Positions 44,438 through 53,648 of a stretch of DNA of 64,000 bases are shown here, one piece after another. The DNA comes from Petrimonas sulfuriphila (GTDB lineage: Bacteria; Bacteroidota; Bacteroidia; Bacteroidales; Dysgonomonadaceae), in the NCBI GenBank assembly GCA_038561985.1, contig CP073276.1, positions 2,604,001 through 2,668,000 on the forward strand. Reading direction: 5' to 3'. The number at the start of each line of letters is the position of its first letter. The first letter of the stretch is position 1. Under the pieces are notes generated by a model. That model was not told the DNA's origin and made no database searches. It was given only the letters and a program-made list of their open reading frames with translations. The position numbers and the translations under genes are program-made.

Positions 44438-44971
44438 ATGATAACCAAGGATGAGGTCCTCAAGATAGGGAAACTGCAGAAACCTTACGGAATAAAAGGT
44501 GAAATTTCACTTGTTTTTGATAAACCAGTGTACGCCGGTATCGATACCGAATTCTATTTCCTGGATATTGACCGTATTTTTGTTCCTTTTCTTATCGAGG
44601 AAATCACGTTTATAACCGACACAGGCGCCCGGGTAAAATTTGAGGACGTGAACGATGAAACAGAGGCTGCCAGGTTTGCAAACCTATACGTTTTCTTACT
44701 TCGCAAACAGGTACCTGAAAATTTGGACGAAGAGAATCCGGATTGGGACTTTTTTATAGGTTACCGGGTTATCGACCAGCATAACCGTGATCTTGGCACC
44801 ATAGAAAGCGTGGATATGGCAACCTTGAATGTTCTTTTTATTGTGAAGCAAGCAAAAGAAGAATACCTTATCCCCGCCACAGACGATTTTATCACCCGGG
44901 TAAATGACGAACAGAAGATAATTTGTATGAATCTACCCGAAGGATTGATAGATACTGGGAGTAACCTGTAA
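44438..44971 (+). CDS. rimM: 16S rRNA processing protein RimM
   Basis: 177 residues. Assists 30S head maturation by binding S19. Two beta-barrel domains: the RimM N domain (IGKLQKPYGIKGEISLVFD, about 8-26) and the PRC-barrel (FIGYRVIDQHNRDLGTIESV to YLIPATDDFITRV). Length and order are standard. It follows the DUF4290 gene with three bases between and precedes dxr, which has its own promoter. Confidence 0.94.
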   Translation: MITKDEVLKIGKLQKPYGIKGEISLVFDKPVYAGIDTEFYFLDIDRIFVPFLIEEITFITDTGARVKFEDVNDETEAARFANLYVFLLRKQVPENLDEENPDWDFFIGYRVIDQHNRDLGTIESVDMATLNVLFIVKQAKEEYLIPATDDFITRVNDEQKIICMNLPEGLIDTGSNL

Positions 44972-44983
44972 ATTCCAAATTGA

Positions 44984-45014
44984 TTGTAAGGGTCCCCGTT
45001 TTTTTTTATCTTTG
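44984..45014 (+). promoter_or_regulatory. Promoter of dxr
   Basis: TTG (44984-44986), 20 bases, TATCTTTG (45007-45014). A full match to the Bacteroidota promoter. It predicts a transcript start near 45020 and so decides for the ATG at 45042 over the TTG at 45012. Confidence 0.75.
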
Positions 45015-45041
45015 CACGTCTCTTTGCAACTGCTGCACTTA

Positions 45042-46232
45042 ATGAATGATCAAAAGCGAAAAATAGCTGTTTTAGGCTCCACAGGCTCTATCGGTACTCA
45101 AGCGTTGGATGTTATTTCACGGCATCCGGACCGTTTTGAAGCTTATGCGTTGGTAGCCAATAATCAGGTAGACCGCCTGTTGGAACAGGTTCGACGATTC
45201 AAGCCCGAAGTGGTGGTAATTGCCAATGAAAGCAAGTATGCCGCGTTGAAGGAGGCGCTTTCCGACCTGCCGGTAAAAGTCTGGGCCGGAGCCGAGGCAA
45301 TTGAACAAGTGGTTCAGAATACTGAAATCGATATCGTGTTGACGGCCATGGTTGGTTTCTCCGGGTTGAAACCCACAATTTCTGCCCTAAAGGCACGAAA
45401 AACTATCGCACTGGCAAACAAGGAGACACTGGTTATCGCCGGTGAACTGATAACAAGACTGGCTCTGGAAAACAGAGCAGCCATTTTACCCGTCGATTCG
45501 GAACATTCGGCTATCTTTCAATGCCTGAATGGAGAAGGAAGCAACGAAATAGAAAAAATCTTGCTGACAGCGTCGGGTGGCCCTTTCCGGAACTTTTCGA
45601 TGAGTCAGCTGCAGCAGGTGACCAGAGAACAGGCCCTTCATCATCCTAACTGGAACATGGGCGCAAAAGTAACTATCGACTCCTCCACGCTGATGAACAA
45701 GGGGTTGGAAATGATTGAAGCCAGGTGGCTTTTTGATGTAAACCCTTCCCAGATAGAGATTATAGTCCACCCGCAATCCATCATCCATTCCATGGTCCAG
45801 TTCAAGGACAGATCGATCATGGCACAACTCAGTTTGCCCGATATGCGGATGCCTATCCAATATGCTTTCTCTTATCCCGAAAGAATTACATCGGACGTAA
45901 AGCCGGTTAATTTCTTTGAACTTTCCACGCTGACTTTCGAAAAGCCCGATACAAATAGATTCCGCAACTTGGGCCTCGCTTACGAATCTATTGAAAAGGG
46001 AGGCAATATGCCTTGCATCATGAATGCCGCAAACGAGATAGCGGTGGAATTGTTTCTGCAGGAGAAAATTGGTTTTCTGCAAATGAGTGAGCTTATTGAA
46101 CAAACACTGACAAAAACTGTTTTTATCCAGAATCCTTCGTTGGAAGATTACATACAGACCGATACCGAGGCCCGGGAGATTGCGCTTGAAACGGCTAAAA
46201 GACTATTAGGTGGCAAAATTTTCGGGTTCTGA
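45042..46232 (+). CDS. dxr: 1-deoxy-D-xylulose 5-phosphate reductoisomerase
   Basis: 396 residues from the ATG at 45042 (MNDQKRKIAVLGSTGSIG). Makes 2-C-methyl-D-erythritol 4-phosphate in the MEP isoprenoid pathway, using NADPH. NADPH loop GSTGSIGTQALDV (about 12-24), metal site PVDSEHSAIFQ with Asp and Glu, flexible loop TASGGPFR, and WNMGAKVTIDSSTLMNKGLE. Complete and typical. The next gene, rseP, follows by 47 bases. Confidence 0.97.
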   Translation: MNDQKRKIAVLGSTGSIGTQALDVISRHPDRFEAYALVANNQVDRLLEQVRRFKPEVVVIANESKYAALKEALSDLPVKVWAGAEAIEQVVQNTEIDIVLTAMVGFSGLKPTISALKARKTIALANKETLVIAGELITRLALENRAAILPVDSEHSAIFQCLNGEGSNEIEKILLTASGGPFRNFSMSQLQQVTREQALHHPNWNMGAKVTIDSSTLMNKGLEMIEARWLFDVNPSQIEIIVHPQSIIHSMVQFKDRSIMAQLSLPDMRMPIQYAFSYPERITSDVKPVNFFELSTLTFEKPDTNRFRNLGLAYESIEKGGNMPCIMNAANEIAVELFLQEKIGFLQMSELIEQTLTKTVFIQNPSLEDYIQTDTEAREIALETAKRLLGGKIFGF

Positions 46233-46279
46233 TTTTTAATTTACAAGAATATAAACTATATTTTAGCTGAGATAATTTA

Positions 46280-47602
46280 ATGGAGACTTTTTTAATTAAA
46301 GCGTTACAACTGATACTGAGCTTGTCTATTCTCGTTGTTATTCACGAATTTGGACATTTTATTTTTGCACGAGTTTTCAAAATTCGCGTAGAGAAATTCT
46401 ATCTTTTCTTTGATCCGTGGTTTGCCCTGTTCAGGTATAAACCCAGAAACAGCGAAACGGAATACGGTGTAGGATGGTTGCCATTGGGTGGCTATGTGAA
46501 AATTTCGGGAATGATAGACGAGTCTATGGATAAAGAACAAATGGCTCAACCCGTTCAACCGTGGGAATTTCGTGCAAAATCAACCTGGCAGAGGCTTTTG
46601 GTGATGATTGGAGGTGTTTTGTTCAACATTATCCTGGCGTTTTTCATTTACTCGATGATCGTTTTCAGGTGGGGAGATTCATACATCCCGATGAGTAAGG
46701 TTAAATCGGGAATGGAGTTTAGTGAAACTGCCGAAAGAGCCGGCTTTAGAGACGGTGATGTCCTTTTGTATGCTGACGGAAAGGAAATCATTGACCGGGC
46801 AGGAATCGTTGATAATTTTGCTGCTCAGGTCATCGATGCCCAAACCGTCACGGTCCTGAGAAGCGGCCAGGAAATAAATATACCGATGCCGGCTGATTTT
46901 GTTCAACAGCTTATGCGCGACAAGAAAGGTTTTGCAGGATACAAAGATGATGTGCCGACCGTAGTGGAGAAGGTGCAGAAAGGTTCCGAGGCAGAAAAGA
47001 TCGGGCTTATGAAAGGCGACAGCTTGGTGGGGGTGAACAGTGTATTAACACCTACTTTTCAGGATTTCAGAAGTGAACTCCAAAAAAATAAAGGCCTCCG
47101 GATCTCAATTGATTTCTATCGCGAGGGTGTGCTTCAAACCGCTTCGGCCCAGTTGGATACAACAGCTGTGTTGGGATTTAATATTGCATCTTATCTGGTA
47201 ACGGATCACTATACCTTTTTTGCTTCATTCCCGGCAGGGGTGAAGTATGGCATACGCACATTAAAGGGATACGTCTCCCAATTCAAGCATATATTCACTA
47301 AAGAAGGAGCATCGTCACTGGGCGGTTTCGGCACTATCGGAAATCTTTTTCCTGCAAAATGGAACTGGTATTCGTTTTGGATGATGACGGCCTTTCTTTC
47401 GGTAATTTTGGCGTTTATGAACATTCTTCCCATTCCCGGGTTGGATGGAGGGCACGTCCTCTTTCTACTCGTTGAAGCTATTTCTGGAAGAAAACCAAGT
47501 GATAAATTCCTGGAGTATGCACAGATTGCCGGTATGTTCCTGCTTATAGGGCTGGTCTTGTATGCCAACGGGATGGATATTGTGAGGGCGATATTTAAAT
47601 AA
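46280..47602 (+). CDS. rseP: Site-2 zinc metalloprotease RseP
   Basis: 440 residues. Intramembrane protease of the S2P family. HEFGH (about 22-26) in the first membrane helix holds two zinc ligands and the catalytic glutamate, and NILPIPGLDGGH (about 381-392) the third ligand. Two PDZ domains lie between (about 130-210 and 215-300: EFSETAERAGFRDGDVLLYADGKEI, VVEKVQKGSEAEKIGLMKGDSLVGV). It probably cleaves anti-sigma factors, and could serve the ECF module at 34 kb; that link is inference. Confidence 0.95.
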   Translation: METFLIKALQLILSLSILVVIHEFGHFIFARVFKIRVEKFYLFFDPWFALFRYKPRNSETEYGVGWLPLGGYVKISGMIDESMDKEQMAQPVQPWEFRAKSTWQRLLVMIGGVLFNIILAFFIYSMIVFRWGDSYIPMSKVKSGMEFSETAERAGFRDGDVLLYADGKEIIDRAGIVDNFAAQVIDAQTVTVLRSGQEINIPMPADFVQQLMRDKKGFAGYKDDVPTVVEKVQKGSEAEKIGLMKGDSLVGVNSVLTPTFQDFRSELQKNKGLRISIDFYREGVLQTASAQLDTTAVLGFNIASYLVTDHYTFFASFPAGVKYGIRTLKGYVSQFKHIFTKEGASSLGGFGTIGNLFPAKWNWYSFWMMTAFLSVILAFMNILPIPGLDGGHVLFLLVEAISGRKPSDKFLEYAQIAGMFLLIGLVLYANGMDIVRAIFK

Positions 47603-47629
47603 TTTATAACGTACAATGGGAGAAGTTGT

Positions 47630-47668
47630 TCGGGCTTTTTAACCCGTAACCCGTAACTCATAACCCGA
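47630..47668 (+). repeat. Short TAACCCG direct repeats before metF
   Basis: TAACCCG occurs four times within about 30 bases, one as TAACTCA, and the left flank CGGGCTTTTT can pair with one copy. Spacing is seven to ten bases. It is of a type often seen in Bacteroidota intergenic DNA and has no known role. Confidence 0.5.
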
Positions 47669-47672
47669 AAAA

Positions 47673-48623
47673 ATGAAAATTTCAGATCTTATACATCAGA
47701 CTTCGAAACCGGTGTTTTCTTTTGAACTGCTCCCGCCGTTGAAAGGAAACAGCATCAAACAGGTTTTTAATACGATTGACCGGTTGAAAGAGTTTGGGCC
47801 GAAGTACATCAACATAACTACTCACCACAGCGAAAATACTTACAAGGAAGACGAAAACGGCATTATCCGGAAAGTGAATGTAAGAAAGCGTCCGGGCTCT
47901 GTTGCCATTGCCGCGGCCATTCAGAATAAATACGGTATTCGGGCGGTACCGCACATTATCTCACAGGGCTTTTCAAAAGAAGAAACGGAGTATGCGTTGA
48001 TTGACCTTTCATTCCTGGGCGTTACTGACCTGTTGTTGTTGCGCGGTGACACCAAAAAATTGGATGCCGACCAGCGAAAAATGGATTGTCACTCTTACGC
48101 AACAGGATTACAGGAGCAGGTGAATAATTTTAACAACGGGATTGCCTTGGACGGCTCTACGTTCCCGGCGCCCGAAACTCCGTTTACCTATGGGATGGCA
48201 TGTTATCCCGAGAAACACGAAGAGTCACCCAACATGGAGTCGGAGATCTATTATACTAAAATGAAAGCTCAGAATGGCGCTGACTATCTTGTGACGCAGA
48301 TGTTTTTCGATAATCAAAAGTACTTTGATTTTGTCGATCGTTGCCGCGCCGAAGGAATTACTATTCCCATCGTTCCGGGTATAAAGCCCATTCATTTAAA
48401 AAATCAGCTGAATGTCCTTCCCAAGATATTCAGGACAGAAATTCCCGAAGACCTGGAGCATGAACTGCGCAAATGCAAGACCGATGCCGATGCCGTAGAG
48501 GTAGGAGTGGAATGGTGCCTTTTGCAAAGCAGGGAGTTGGTGCAGCGGGGTGTGCCCGGAATCCACTTTTATGCTTTGGGGGCAACAGAAAGTATTTACC
48601 GGGTAGCCCGGGAGGTGTATTGA
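47673..48623 (+). CDS. metF: Methylenetetrahydrofolate reductase
   Basis: 316 residues, TIM barrel. Reduces 5,10-methylene- to 5-methyl-tetrahydrofolate with FAD. PVFSFELLPPLKGN (about 13-26) holds the N-terminal acidic catalytic residue; DLLLLRGDTKK (about 119-129) and AQNGADYLVTQMFFDNQKY (about 192-210) line the FAD site. The C-terminal PGIHFYALGATESI is conserved. It converges with the pit gene. Confidence 0.95.
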   Translation: MKISDLIHQTSKPVFSFELLPPLKGNSIKQVFNTIDRLKEFGPKYINITTHHSENTYKEDENGIIRKVNVRKRPGSVAIAAAIQNKYGIRAVPHIISQGFSKEETEYALIDLSFLGVTDLLLLRGDTKKLDADQRKMDCHSYATGLQEQVNNFNNGIALDGSTFPAPETPFTYGMACYPEKHEESPNMESEIYYTKMKAQNGADYLVTQMFFDNQKYFDFVDRCRAEGITIPIVPGIKPIHLKNQLNVLPKIFRTEIPEDLEHELRKCKTDADAVEVGVEWCLLQSRELVQRGVPGIHFYALGATESIYRVAREVY

Positions 48624-48627
48624 TGTA

Positions 48628-49659
48628 CTAGAAATAGAGAAACTTTCCTGCCGTAAAATAAACTGTGGCGGCAATCAGTGCGCTGACGGGAATAGTTAAT
48701 ATCCATGCAACAAGTAGTTTCCGGGTAACCCCCCAGCGGACAGCTGATAGGCGTTTTACCGAACCAACACCAATGATTGCACCTGTGATGGTGTGGGTAG
48801 TACTTACGGGAATTTTTAGGAACTCGGTGAGGTACAGTGTGAATGCCCCGGCAGTTTCCGCAACAACTCCTTCAAAAGGAGTTACTTTGGTGATGCGTGT
48901 TCCCATAGTCTTGACAATCTTCCAACCACCGGACATTGTGCCCAACGAGATGGCAAAGAAGCAGGAGAATGCTACCCAGTTGGGTAAATCGCTGATGGAC
49001 TCAATTCCGAATCCTATTTCAGGGTGCTGGATGTGGGTGGCGATTAATGCGGCGGCGATGATGCCCATTACTTTTTGAGAGTCGTTCAGCCCGTGGCCGA
49101 TACTGAACAGGGCAGATGATACGAGCTGGAAATGCTTAAACCAGGTATTCGCCTTGTGCGGATTCGCACGCTTTACAGACCATTGCAAGACGATGGTAAG
49201 AATCATGGCTGCCAGCATCCCTACCAGGGGCGCAATGAAAATAAAGGAAGCAATCTTCACAATCACGGAAACCTTGATGACCGAAAAACTGGCCCATTTT
49301 GCAATGGCCGCGCCGGCAAACCCTCCAATCAATGTATGCGAAGAGGACGAAGGAATCCCAAGCCACCAGGTCAGCAAATTCCACGTAATGGCTGCCACTA
49401 ACCCGGAAAAAATAATGGGAAGAGTGATGAATTCGGCAATCACGGTTTTTGAAACGGTGTCGGCAATCCCGAAGCCACCGATGAGGTATTTGGCAATGAA
49501 GAAAGCGACAAAGTTAAACATGGCTGCCCACAGAACGGCTTGAAAGGGAGTCAGCACCTTGGTGGAAACGATGGTGGCAATGGAGTTGGCCGCATCGTGA
49601 AAGCCATTTATAAAATCAAAAATAAGCGCTAAGGAAATAATAACGATCAATAACGTCAT
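48628..49659 (-). CDS. pit: Inorganic phosphate transporter, Pit family
   Basis: 343 residues, about ten membrane helices in two inverted halves. Each half has the PiT signature: FDFINGFHDAANSIATIVSTKVL (about 10-32) and the repeated STTHTITGAIIGVGSVKRLSAVRW near the C-terminus. It imports metal-phosphate or sodium/proton-coupled phosphate. It is encoded 57 bases after a PhoU-like DUF47 protein, the usual Pit accessory pair. Confidence 0.94.
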   Translation of the reverse strand: MTLLIVIISLALIFDFINGFHDAANSIATIVSTKVLTPFQAVLWAAMFNFVAFFIAKYLIGGFGIADTVSKTVIAEFITLPIIFSGLVAAITWNLLTWWLGIPSSSSHTLIGGFAGAAIAKWASFSVIKVSVIVKIASFIFIAPLVGMLAAMILTIVLQWSVKRANPHKANTWFKHFQLVSSALFSIGHGLNDSQKVMGIIAAALIATHIQHPEIGFGIESISDLPNWVAFSCFFAISLGTMSGGWKIVKTMGTRITKVTPFEGVVAETAGAFTLYLTEFLKIPVSTTHTITGAIIGVGSVKRLSAVRWGVTRKLLVAWILTIPVSALIAATVYFTAGKFLYF

Positions 49660-49716
49660 ACGGATTATTATAAGTTAAGATAAAATAGAATGAAAAACAG
49701 CCAGGTAATAACTCTT

Positions 49717-50364
49717 TTACGCGTATTTTACGATAATCGTTTTTATAATCTTCCCTACGCCTTCAGCTGCATCGGTGGCTTTTTCAAGCTCAAACATGAT
49801 TTCTTTCTTTTTTATCAACTCGATGCTCTCTTTTTGATTTTCAAATAAGTCGATTAGGAAGTGTTCATAAACATCATCAGCCCTGTTTTCAATAAGATGT
49901 AGTTCCCGGCAATAATCCGATACTCTTTTTCTACTTTTCTTCAGGACATCCAATTCATTTACGGCTTTTTCTATCTGGGCAGATGCTTCTATAATCAGTT
50001 CGACCATATCTTTGGCTGCAGCCGGCATCTCTTTGGGATTATACAAAAAAACTTTTTTGGCAGCGCTGTTGATATAATCTGTGACATCGTCCATTTTGGT
50101 TGCCAGGTTATGAATATCTTCACGATCAAAGGGTGTGATAAAAGTAGCATTCAGTTCATCAAAAATTTTGTTGGAAAGGGTGTCCCCTTTGCGTTCCTCG
50201 TCTTTTATTTTTTTGTAGTAATCTGCAGCATTAGCGTGATTGCCTTTTTCCACAAACTCCAACATTAAATAAGATGCTGATTTTATCACTTCTACTATCC
50301 CCTTCAAAAGCGGAAAGAACTTGGGCTCCTTTGGGGTGAACTTACTAAAAAATGAATTATTCAT
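49717..50364 (-). CDS. PhoU-like DUF47 protein (Pit accessory)
   Basis: 215 residues, all-helical. Begins with FFSKFTPKEPKFFPLLKGIVEV and carries the acidic metal-binding helices KKIKDEERKGDTLSNKIFDELNATFITPFDREDIHNLATKMDDVTDYINSA (about 50-100), which contain the E/D-x-x-x-D metal clusters of the family. Such proteins accompany Pit transporters and probably gate or regulate them. The operon DUF47-pit is standard. Confidence 0.92.
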   Translation of the reverse strand: MNNSFFSKFTPKEPKFFPLLKGIVEVIKSASYLMLEFVEKGNHANAADYYKKIKDEERKGDTLSNKIFDELNATFITPFDREDIHNLATKMDDVTDYINSAAKKVFLYNPKEMPAAAKDMVELIIEASAQIEKAVNELDVLKKSRKRVSDYCRELHLIENRADDVYEHFLIDLFENQKESIELIKKKEIMFELEKATDAAEGVGKIIKTIIVKYA

Positions 50365-50761
50365 TGTCCTTTTGTATCTATAAATTTCAGAAAACGGTCG
50401 CGGAACAGGCGCAGATTTTTCTGATCAACGCGAGCCTACAAGCAAAAAATCACGCAAAATTACTTCATTTTTTTAATTTTGAGTTAAGAAATTGTTTTGG
50501 ATTTTAAATTTCTTCAAAATAACCCGCTACTATGTGCGAATTGAAAATCCAAATCCATCAAAAAGTACGCATGAAACAAAAAATAAGTATAAAGCATGGC
50601 ATGACAAAAATTAAAACAGTTTATACGATGAGGATAAAAATACAACAATCCGTTAACGGACAATTAAAAGGCTTGCAGAAAGGGGTACAAAACGTTTTTT
50701 TGACACGCTTTTCAGTTTCGCTCTTTTTCATTACTTTTGTATAATCAAGAACGGAGGATAC
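50365..50761. other. Intergenic region upstream of holB
   Basis: 397 bases, AT-rich. A TACTTTTG box at 50732-50739 fits TAnnTTTG and is the likely -7 of holB, about 22 bases before its ATG. The rest is low in information; a 70-codon frame at 50532 is compositionally non-coding and overlaps the promoter. Confidence 0.5.
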
Positions 50762-51874
50762 ATGTATTTTCGTAACATCATAGGGCTTCACGATGTTAAA
50801 AAACACCTGACCGATTCCGTGCAGCGCGGCTTTATTCCGCATGCCCGGTTGTTTCACGGTCCGGAAGGTGTGGGAAAACTGCCGTTGGCCATTGCTTATG
50901 CCAGATACCTGAACTGCGAAGACAGAACGTTGGAAGATTCCTGTGGTAAATGTGCATCGTGTCACAAATTCGATAAACTGATGCACCCCGATCTGCACTT
51001 CGTGTTTCCGGTGGTAAAATCGAAAGTTAGCGATGAATATTTGCCCGAGTGGCGTGAGTTTTTGAGTGGACAGACTTATTTCAACCTGAACGATTGGCTC
51101 AACTTCATAAATGCCGAGAATGCACAGGGCATTATTTACTCAAAGGAGAGCGATGAGATTATACGCAAACTGAGCCTGAAGGTTTACGAGGCCCTATATA
51201 AGATAATGATTGTATGGTTGCCTGAAAAGATGCACGATGCATGTGCCAACAAGTTGCTGAAAATGATTGAAGAACCACCCGAAAAAACTGTTTTCCTGCT
51301 GGTTTCAGAAGACTTGGACCATGTACTGCCCACTATTCAGTCGCGTTGCCAACCGTTGAACATCCGGGCAGTAGAGCCGGATGAGATGGTGGCCTCTATC
51401 CGGTCGGTTTATGGTTTACAGGAAGAAGAGGCAAAGTATGTGACGCATATCGCCAACGGGAGTTTTTCAAAAGCCGTGAGTATTATTCAGTCTGCTGACG
51501 ACAATAAATATTTTTTTTCATTGTTTAAGGAGATGATGCGCTCTTCGGTATCGAGGAACATTAAAGCGATAAAATCGGTTGCGGGTGAAATGGCTTCTAT
51601 GGGCAGGGAAATGCAGAAAAGCTATTTGCTGTACAGCCTGCGTCTGTTTCGGGAGTTCTTCATAAGTAACTTCAATGAACCCGACATGATTTATCTCAGC
51701 GAGGAAGAAAAAGAATTTGGTGAACGTTTTGCGCCTTTTATCAACGAAGGAAACATCCAATCGTTTAACGATGAGTTTCAGCTTGCCTACCGGCAAATAG
51801 AGCAAAACGGAAATGCCAAAATTATTTTTTTAGATTTATGTTTAAAAGGTACAATGCTTTTAAAAAATAAGTAA
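50762..51874 (+). CDS. holB: DNA polymerase III, delta' subunit
   Basis: 370 residues, AAA+ clamp-loader subunit. GLHDVKKHLTDSVQRGFIPHARLFHGPEGVGKLPLAIAYARYL (about 8-50) carries a Walker A-like GPEGVGKL, and DSCGKCASCHKFDKLMHPDLHFV the zinc module with four cysteines. LLKMIEEPPEKTVFLL and IQSRCQPLNI are the SRC-motif region. It precedes ricT and gldH on the same strand. Confidence 0.93.
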   Translation: MYFRNIIGLHDVKKHLTDSVQRGFIPHARLFHGPEGVGKLPLAIAYARYLNCEDRTLEDSCGKCASCHKFDKLMHPDLHFVFPVVKSKVSDEYLPEWREFLSGQTYFNLNDWLNFINAENAQGIIYSKESDEIIRKLSLKVYEALYKIMIVWLPEKMHDACANKLLKMIEEPPEKTVFLLVSEDLDHVLPTIQSRCQPLNIRAVEPDEMVASIRSVYGLQEEEAKYVTHIANGSFSKAVSIIQSADDNKYFFSLFKEMMRSSVSRNIKAIKSVAGEMASMGREMQKSYLLYSLRLFREFFISNFNEPDMIYLSEEEKEFGERFAPFINEGNIQSFNDEFQLAYRQIEQNGNAKIIFLDLCLKGTMLLKNK

Positions 51875-51932
51875 TTCAATATTCCACGGAGCGAGTAACG
51901 CGAACGAAGTGAGCGGGCAACAATTGAATTAC
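51871..51932. repeat. Palindromic repeat element, copy 2
   Basis: GTAATTCAAT (51871-51880) and ATTGAATTAC (51923-51932) are perfect 10-base inverted repeats enclosing a GC-rich centre with GGAGCGAGTAACGCGAACG and GAAGTGAGCGGGCAACA. The element begins on the holB stop codon. GAGCGGGCAA (51911-51920) recurs, inverted, in the element at 33783-33792. It could be a dispersed intergenic palindrome or an RNA 3' structure. Confidence 0.6.
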
Positions 51933-51979
51933 ACGCAGTTAAATAACGTTTGCCCTTAGACAATATCAATGTATATATT

Positions 51980-53185
51980 ATGGACAGAGAAAAATTATCA
52001 GATAAATTAGCGGACATTGTCCCTGAAAGAATAACGACTGTACGAAACAGTGGTTCTTGCAAGGGATGTCCCAAACATTCCACTAAACTTCATGTTTATG
52101 ATTGGTTGCACGATTTCCCCGAAATGCAGGAACTGACCAATATGGTAGAAGTTCAGTTTAAAAATACCCGGAAAGGATATTACATAAACAGCAACAATAT
52201 CGATTTGAAAAAAGGCGATGTTGTGGCCGTTGAAGCTTCTCCCGGTCACGATATCGGAACGGTAACACTTACCGGAAAGCTGGTGGAGGCACAGATGCGT
52301 AAAAACAACTATCGAGAAGATGGCAATAGTGGCCCGAGACGGGTTTACCGGTTAGTGCGTCCGGCAGATATGGAAAAGTATGAGCTGGCTAAAGCTAAAG
52401 AACAACCTACCATGATTCGTTCCAGAGAGCTGGCTGAGAGTCTTGGCTTGAATATGAAAATTGGAGACGTTGAATATCAGGGGGATGGAAGTAAGGCCAT
52501 TTTTTACTATATTGCTGATGAACGCGTGGACTTTCGCCAATTAATCAAAGATTTTGCTGCGGAATTCAGGGTAAAGATTGAGATGAAGCAAATTGGCGCG
52601 CGCCAGGAAGCCGGAAGGATAGGGGGAGTTGGACCTTGTGGACGCGAGTTATGTTGTAGCAGTTGGATGTCAAGTTTCGTATCGGTATCTACTTCAGCTG
52701 CCCGGTACCAGGATATCTCCTTTAACCCACAAAAACTCGCGGGACAATGTGGAAAATTGAAATGCTGTATGAATTATGAAGTGGATGCATACGTGGAAGC
52801 CAGCAGAAGGTTACCGTCGCGTGAGATTGTGCTGCAGACCAAAGACAGTGATTATTTTCACTTCAAGACCGATATTTTATCGGGTCAGATCACGTATTCC
52901 ACGGATAAGAATAATCCGATAAACTTGGAGACAATATCAAAAGAGAGAGTATTTCAAATTATTGAGTGGAATAAAAAAGGGAAAAAACCTTCAAAGTTAG
53001 TGTCTGAAACTGAGTCCGGTGAAACAAAAGAAGAAACTATCCAGAACGATTTACTGGGAGATCAGAGTATTACCCGTTTTGATAAAAAGGATGATGGAAG
53101 TACTTCTAAAAGGAGAAAACCAAGGAGGGGTAGACAGGACAACAGAAACAGGAAAGGAAAACCGCCTAAACAAAATGAGGAGTAA
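51980..53185 (+). CDS. ricT: RicT/YaaT-type PSP1 domain protein
   Basis: 401 residues from the ATG at 51980. The PSP1 domain contains VEVQFKNTRKGYYINSNN and the cysteine-rich CGRELCCSSWM and LAGQCGKLKCCMNYE motifs that define the RicT/YaaT group, which in Bacillus is part of an Fe-S-containing complex with RNase Y partners. The C-terminus is a basic, low-complexity tail (SKRRKPRRGRQDNRNRKGK), probably RNA-interacting. Its stop codon overlaps the start of gldH by 11 bases, an adjacency common in Bacteroidota. Confidence 0.9.
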   Translation: MDREKLSDKLADIVPERITTVRNSGSCKGCPKHSTKLHVYDWLHDFPEMQELTNMVEVQFKNTRKGYYINSNNIDLKKGDVVAVEASPGHDIGTVTLTGKLVEAQMRKNNYREDGNSGPRRVYRLVRPADMEKYELAKAKEQPTMIRSRELAESLGLNMKIGDVEYQGDGSKAIFYYIADERVDFRQLIKDFAAEFRVKIEMKQIGARQEAGRIGGVGPCGRELCCSSWMSSFVSVSTSAARYQDISFNPQKLAGQCGKLKCCMNYEVDAYVEASRRLPSREIVLQTKDSDYFHFKTDILSGQITYSTDKNNPINLETISKERVFQIIEWNKKGKKPSKLVSETESGETKEETIQNDLLGDQSITRFDKKDDGSTSKRRKPRRGRQDNRNRKGKPPKQNEE

Positions 53186-53639
53186 GCTGTTTGTTGGTTT
53201 TTTAGTTGTTTTTGCTTGCTTATCTTCGTGTGACGAAGGAGAGGTTTATTATCGTTTTCATCCGATCAAAAACAGCAGCTGGAGCAAGCAGGCCACAGCT
53301 AATTTTTTAATCGACTCGCTTTCCGTTGATCCGGATAAACGATACGATATCGTGTTGGAGATCGTTAACAACAACCGGTATCCTTACCAGAACATCTGGT
53401 TGCTCGTTCAACAGAACATAACAGATACTACATTTGTTGGCGACACTGTCGAGATAACACTGGCTGATCCTCAAGGAAAATGGCTGGGAAAAGGTACTGC
53501 GGGGCTTTATCAGCTGTCTGTTCCCTACAAAACATCCGTAGCTCTGGATTCCGCACGTGCTTATCTTATCCGCATCCGTCAGGTGATGAAAGACAATCCC
53601 ATTAAGGGTATTGAGAAAGTGGGGGTGTTGGTAAAATAA
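53175..53639 (+). CDS. gldH: Gliding motility-associated lipoprotein GldH
   Basis: 154 residues from the ATG at 53175, chosen because it gives a lipoprotein signal with lipobox LSSC (Cys about 21). The mature domain is beta-rich (YYRFHPIKNSSWSKQATANF, YDIVLEIVNNNRYPYQNIWLL, GKGTAGLYQLSVPYK). In Flavobacterium GldH is needed for gliding; in non-gliding Bacteroidales it occurs in this same place with unknown role. It overlaps ricT by 11 bases. Confidence 0.9.
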   Translation: MRSKLFVGFLVVFACLSSCDEGEVYYRFHPIKNSSWSKQATANFLIDSLSVDPDKRYDIVLEIVNNNRYPYQNIWLLVQQNITDTTFVGDTVEITLADPQGKWLGKGTAGLYQLSVPYKTSVALDSARAYLIRIRQVMKDNPIKGIEKVGVLVK

Positions 53640-53648
53640 GTGTATGGC

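Noticed and set aside
50532-50744. 70-codon frame before holB
   Set aside because: K/I/V-rich low complexity and overlaps the promoter.
53019-53174. Long N-terminal extension of gldH
   Set aside because: It overlaps the ricT 3' end, lacks a signal, and the ATG at 53175 gives a proper lipoprotein signal.
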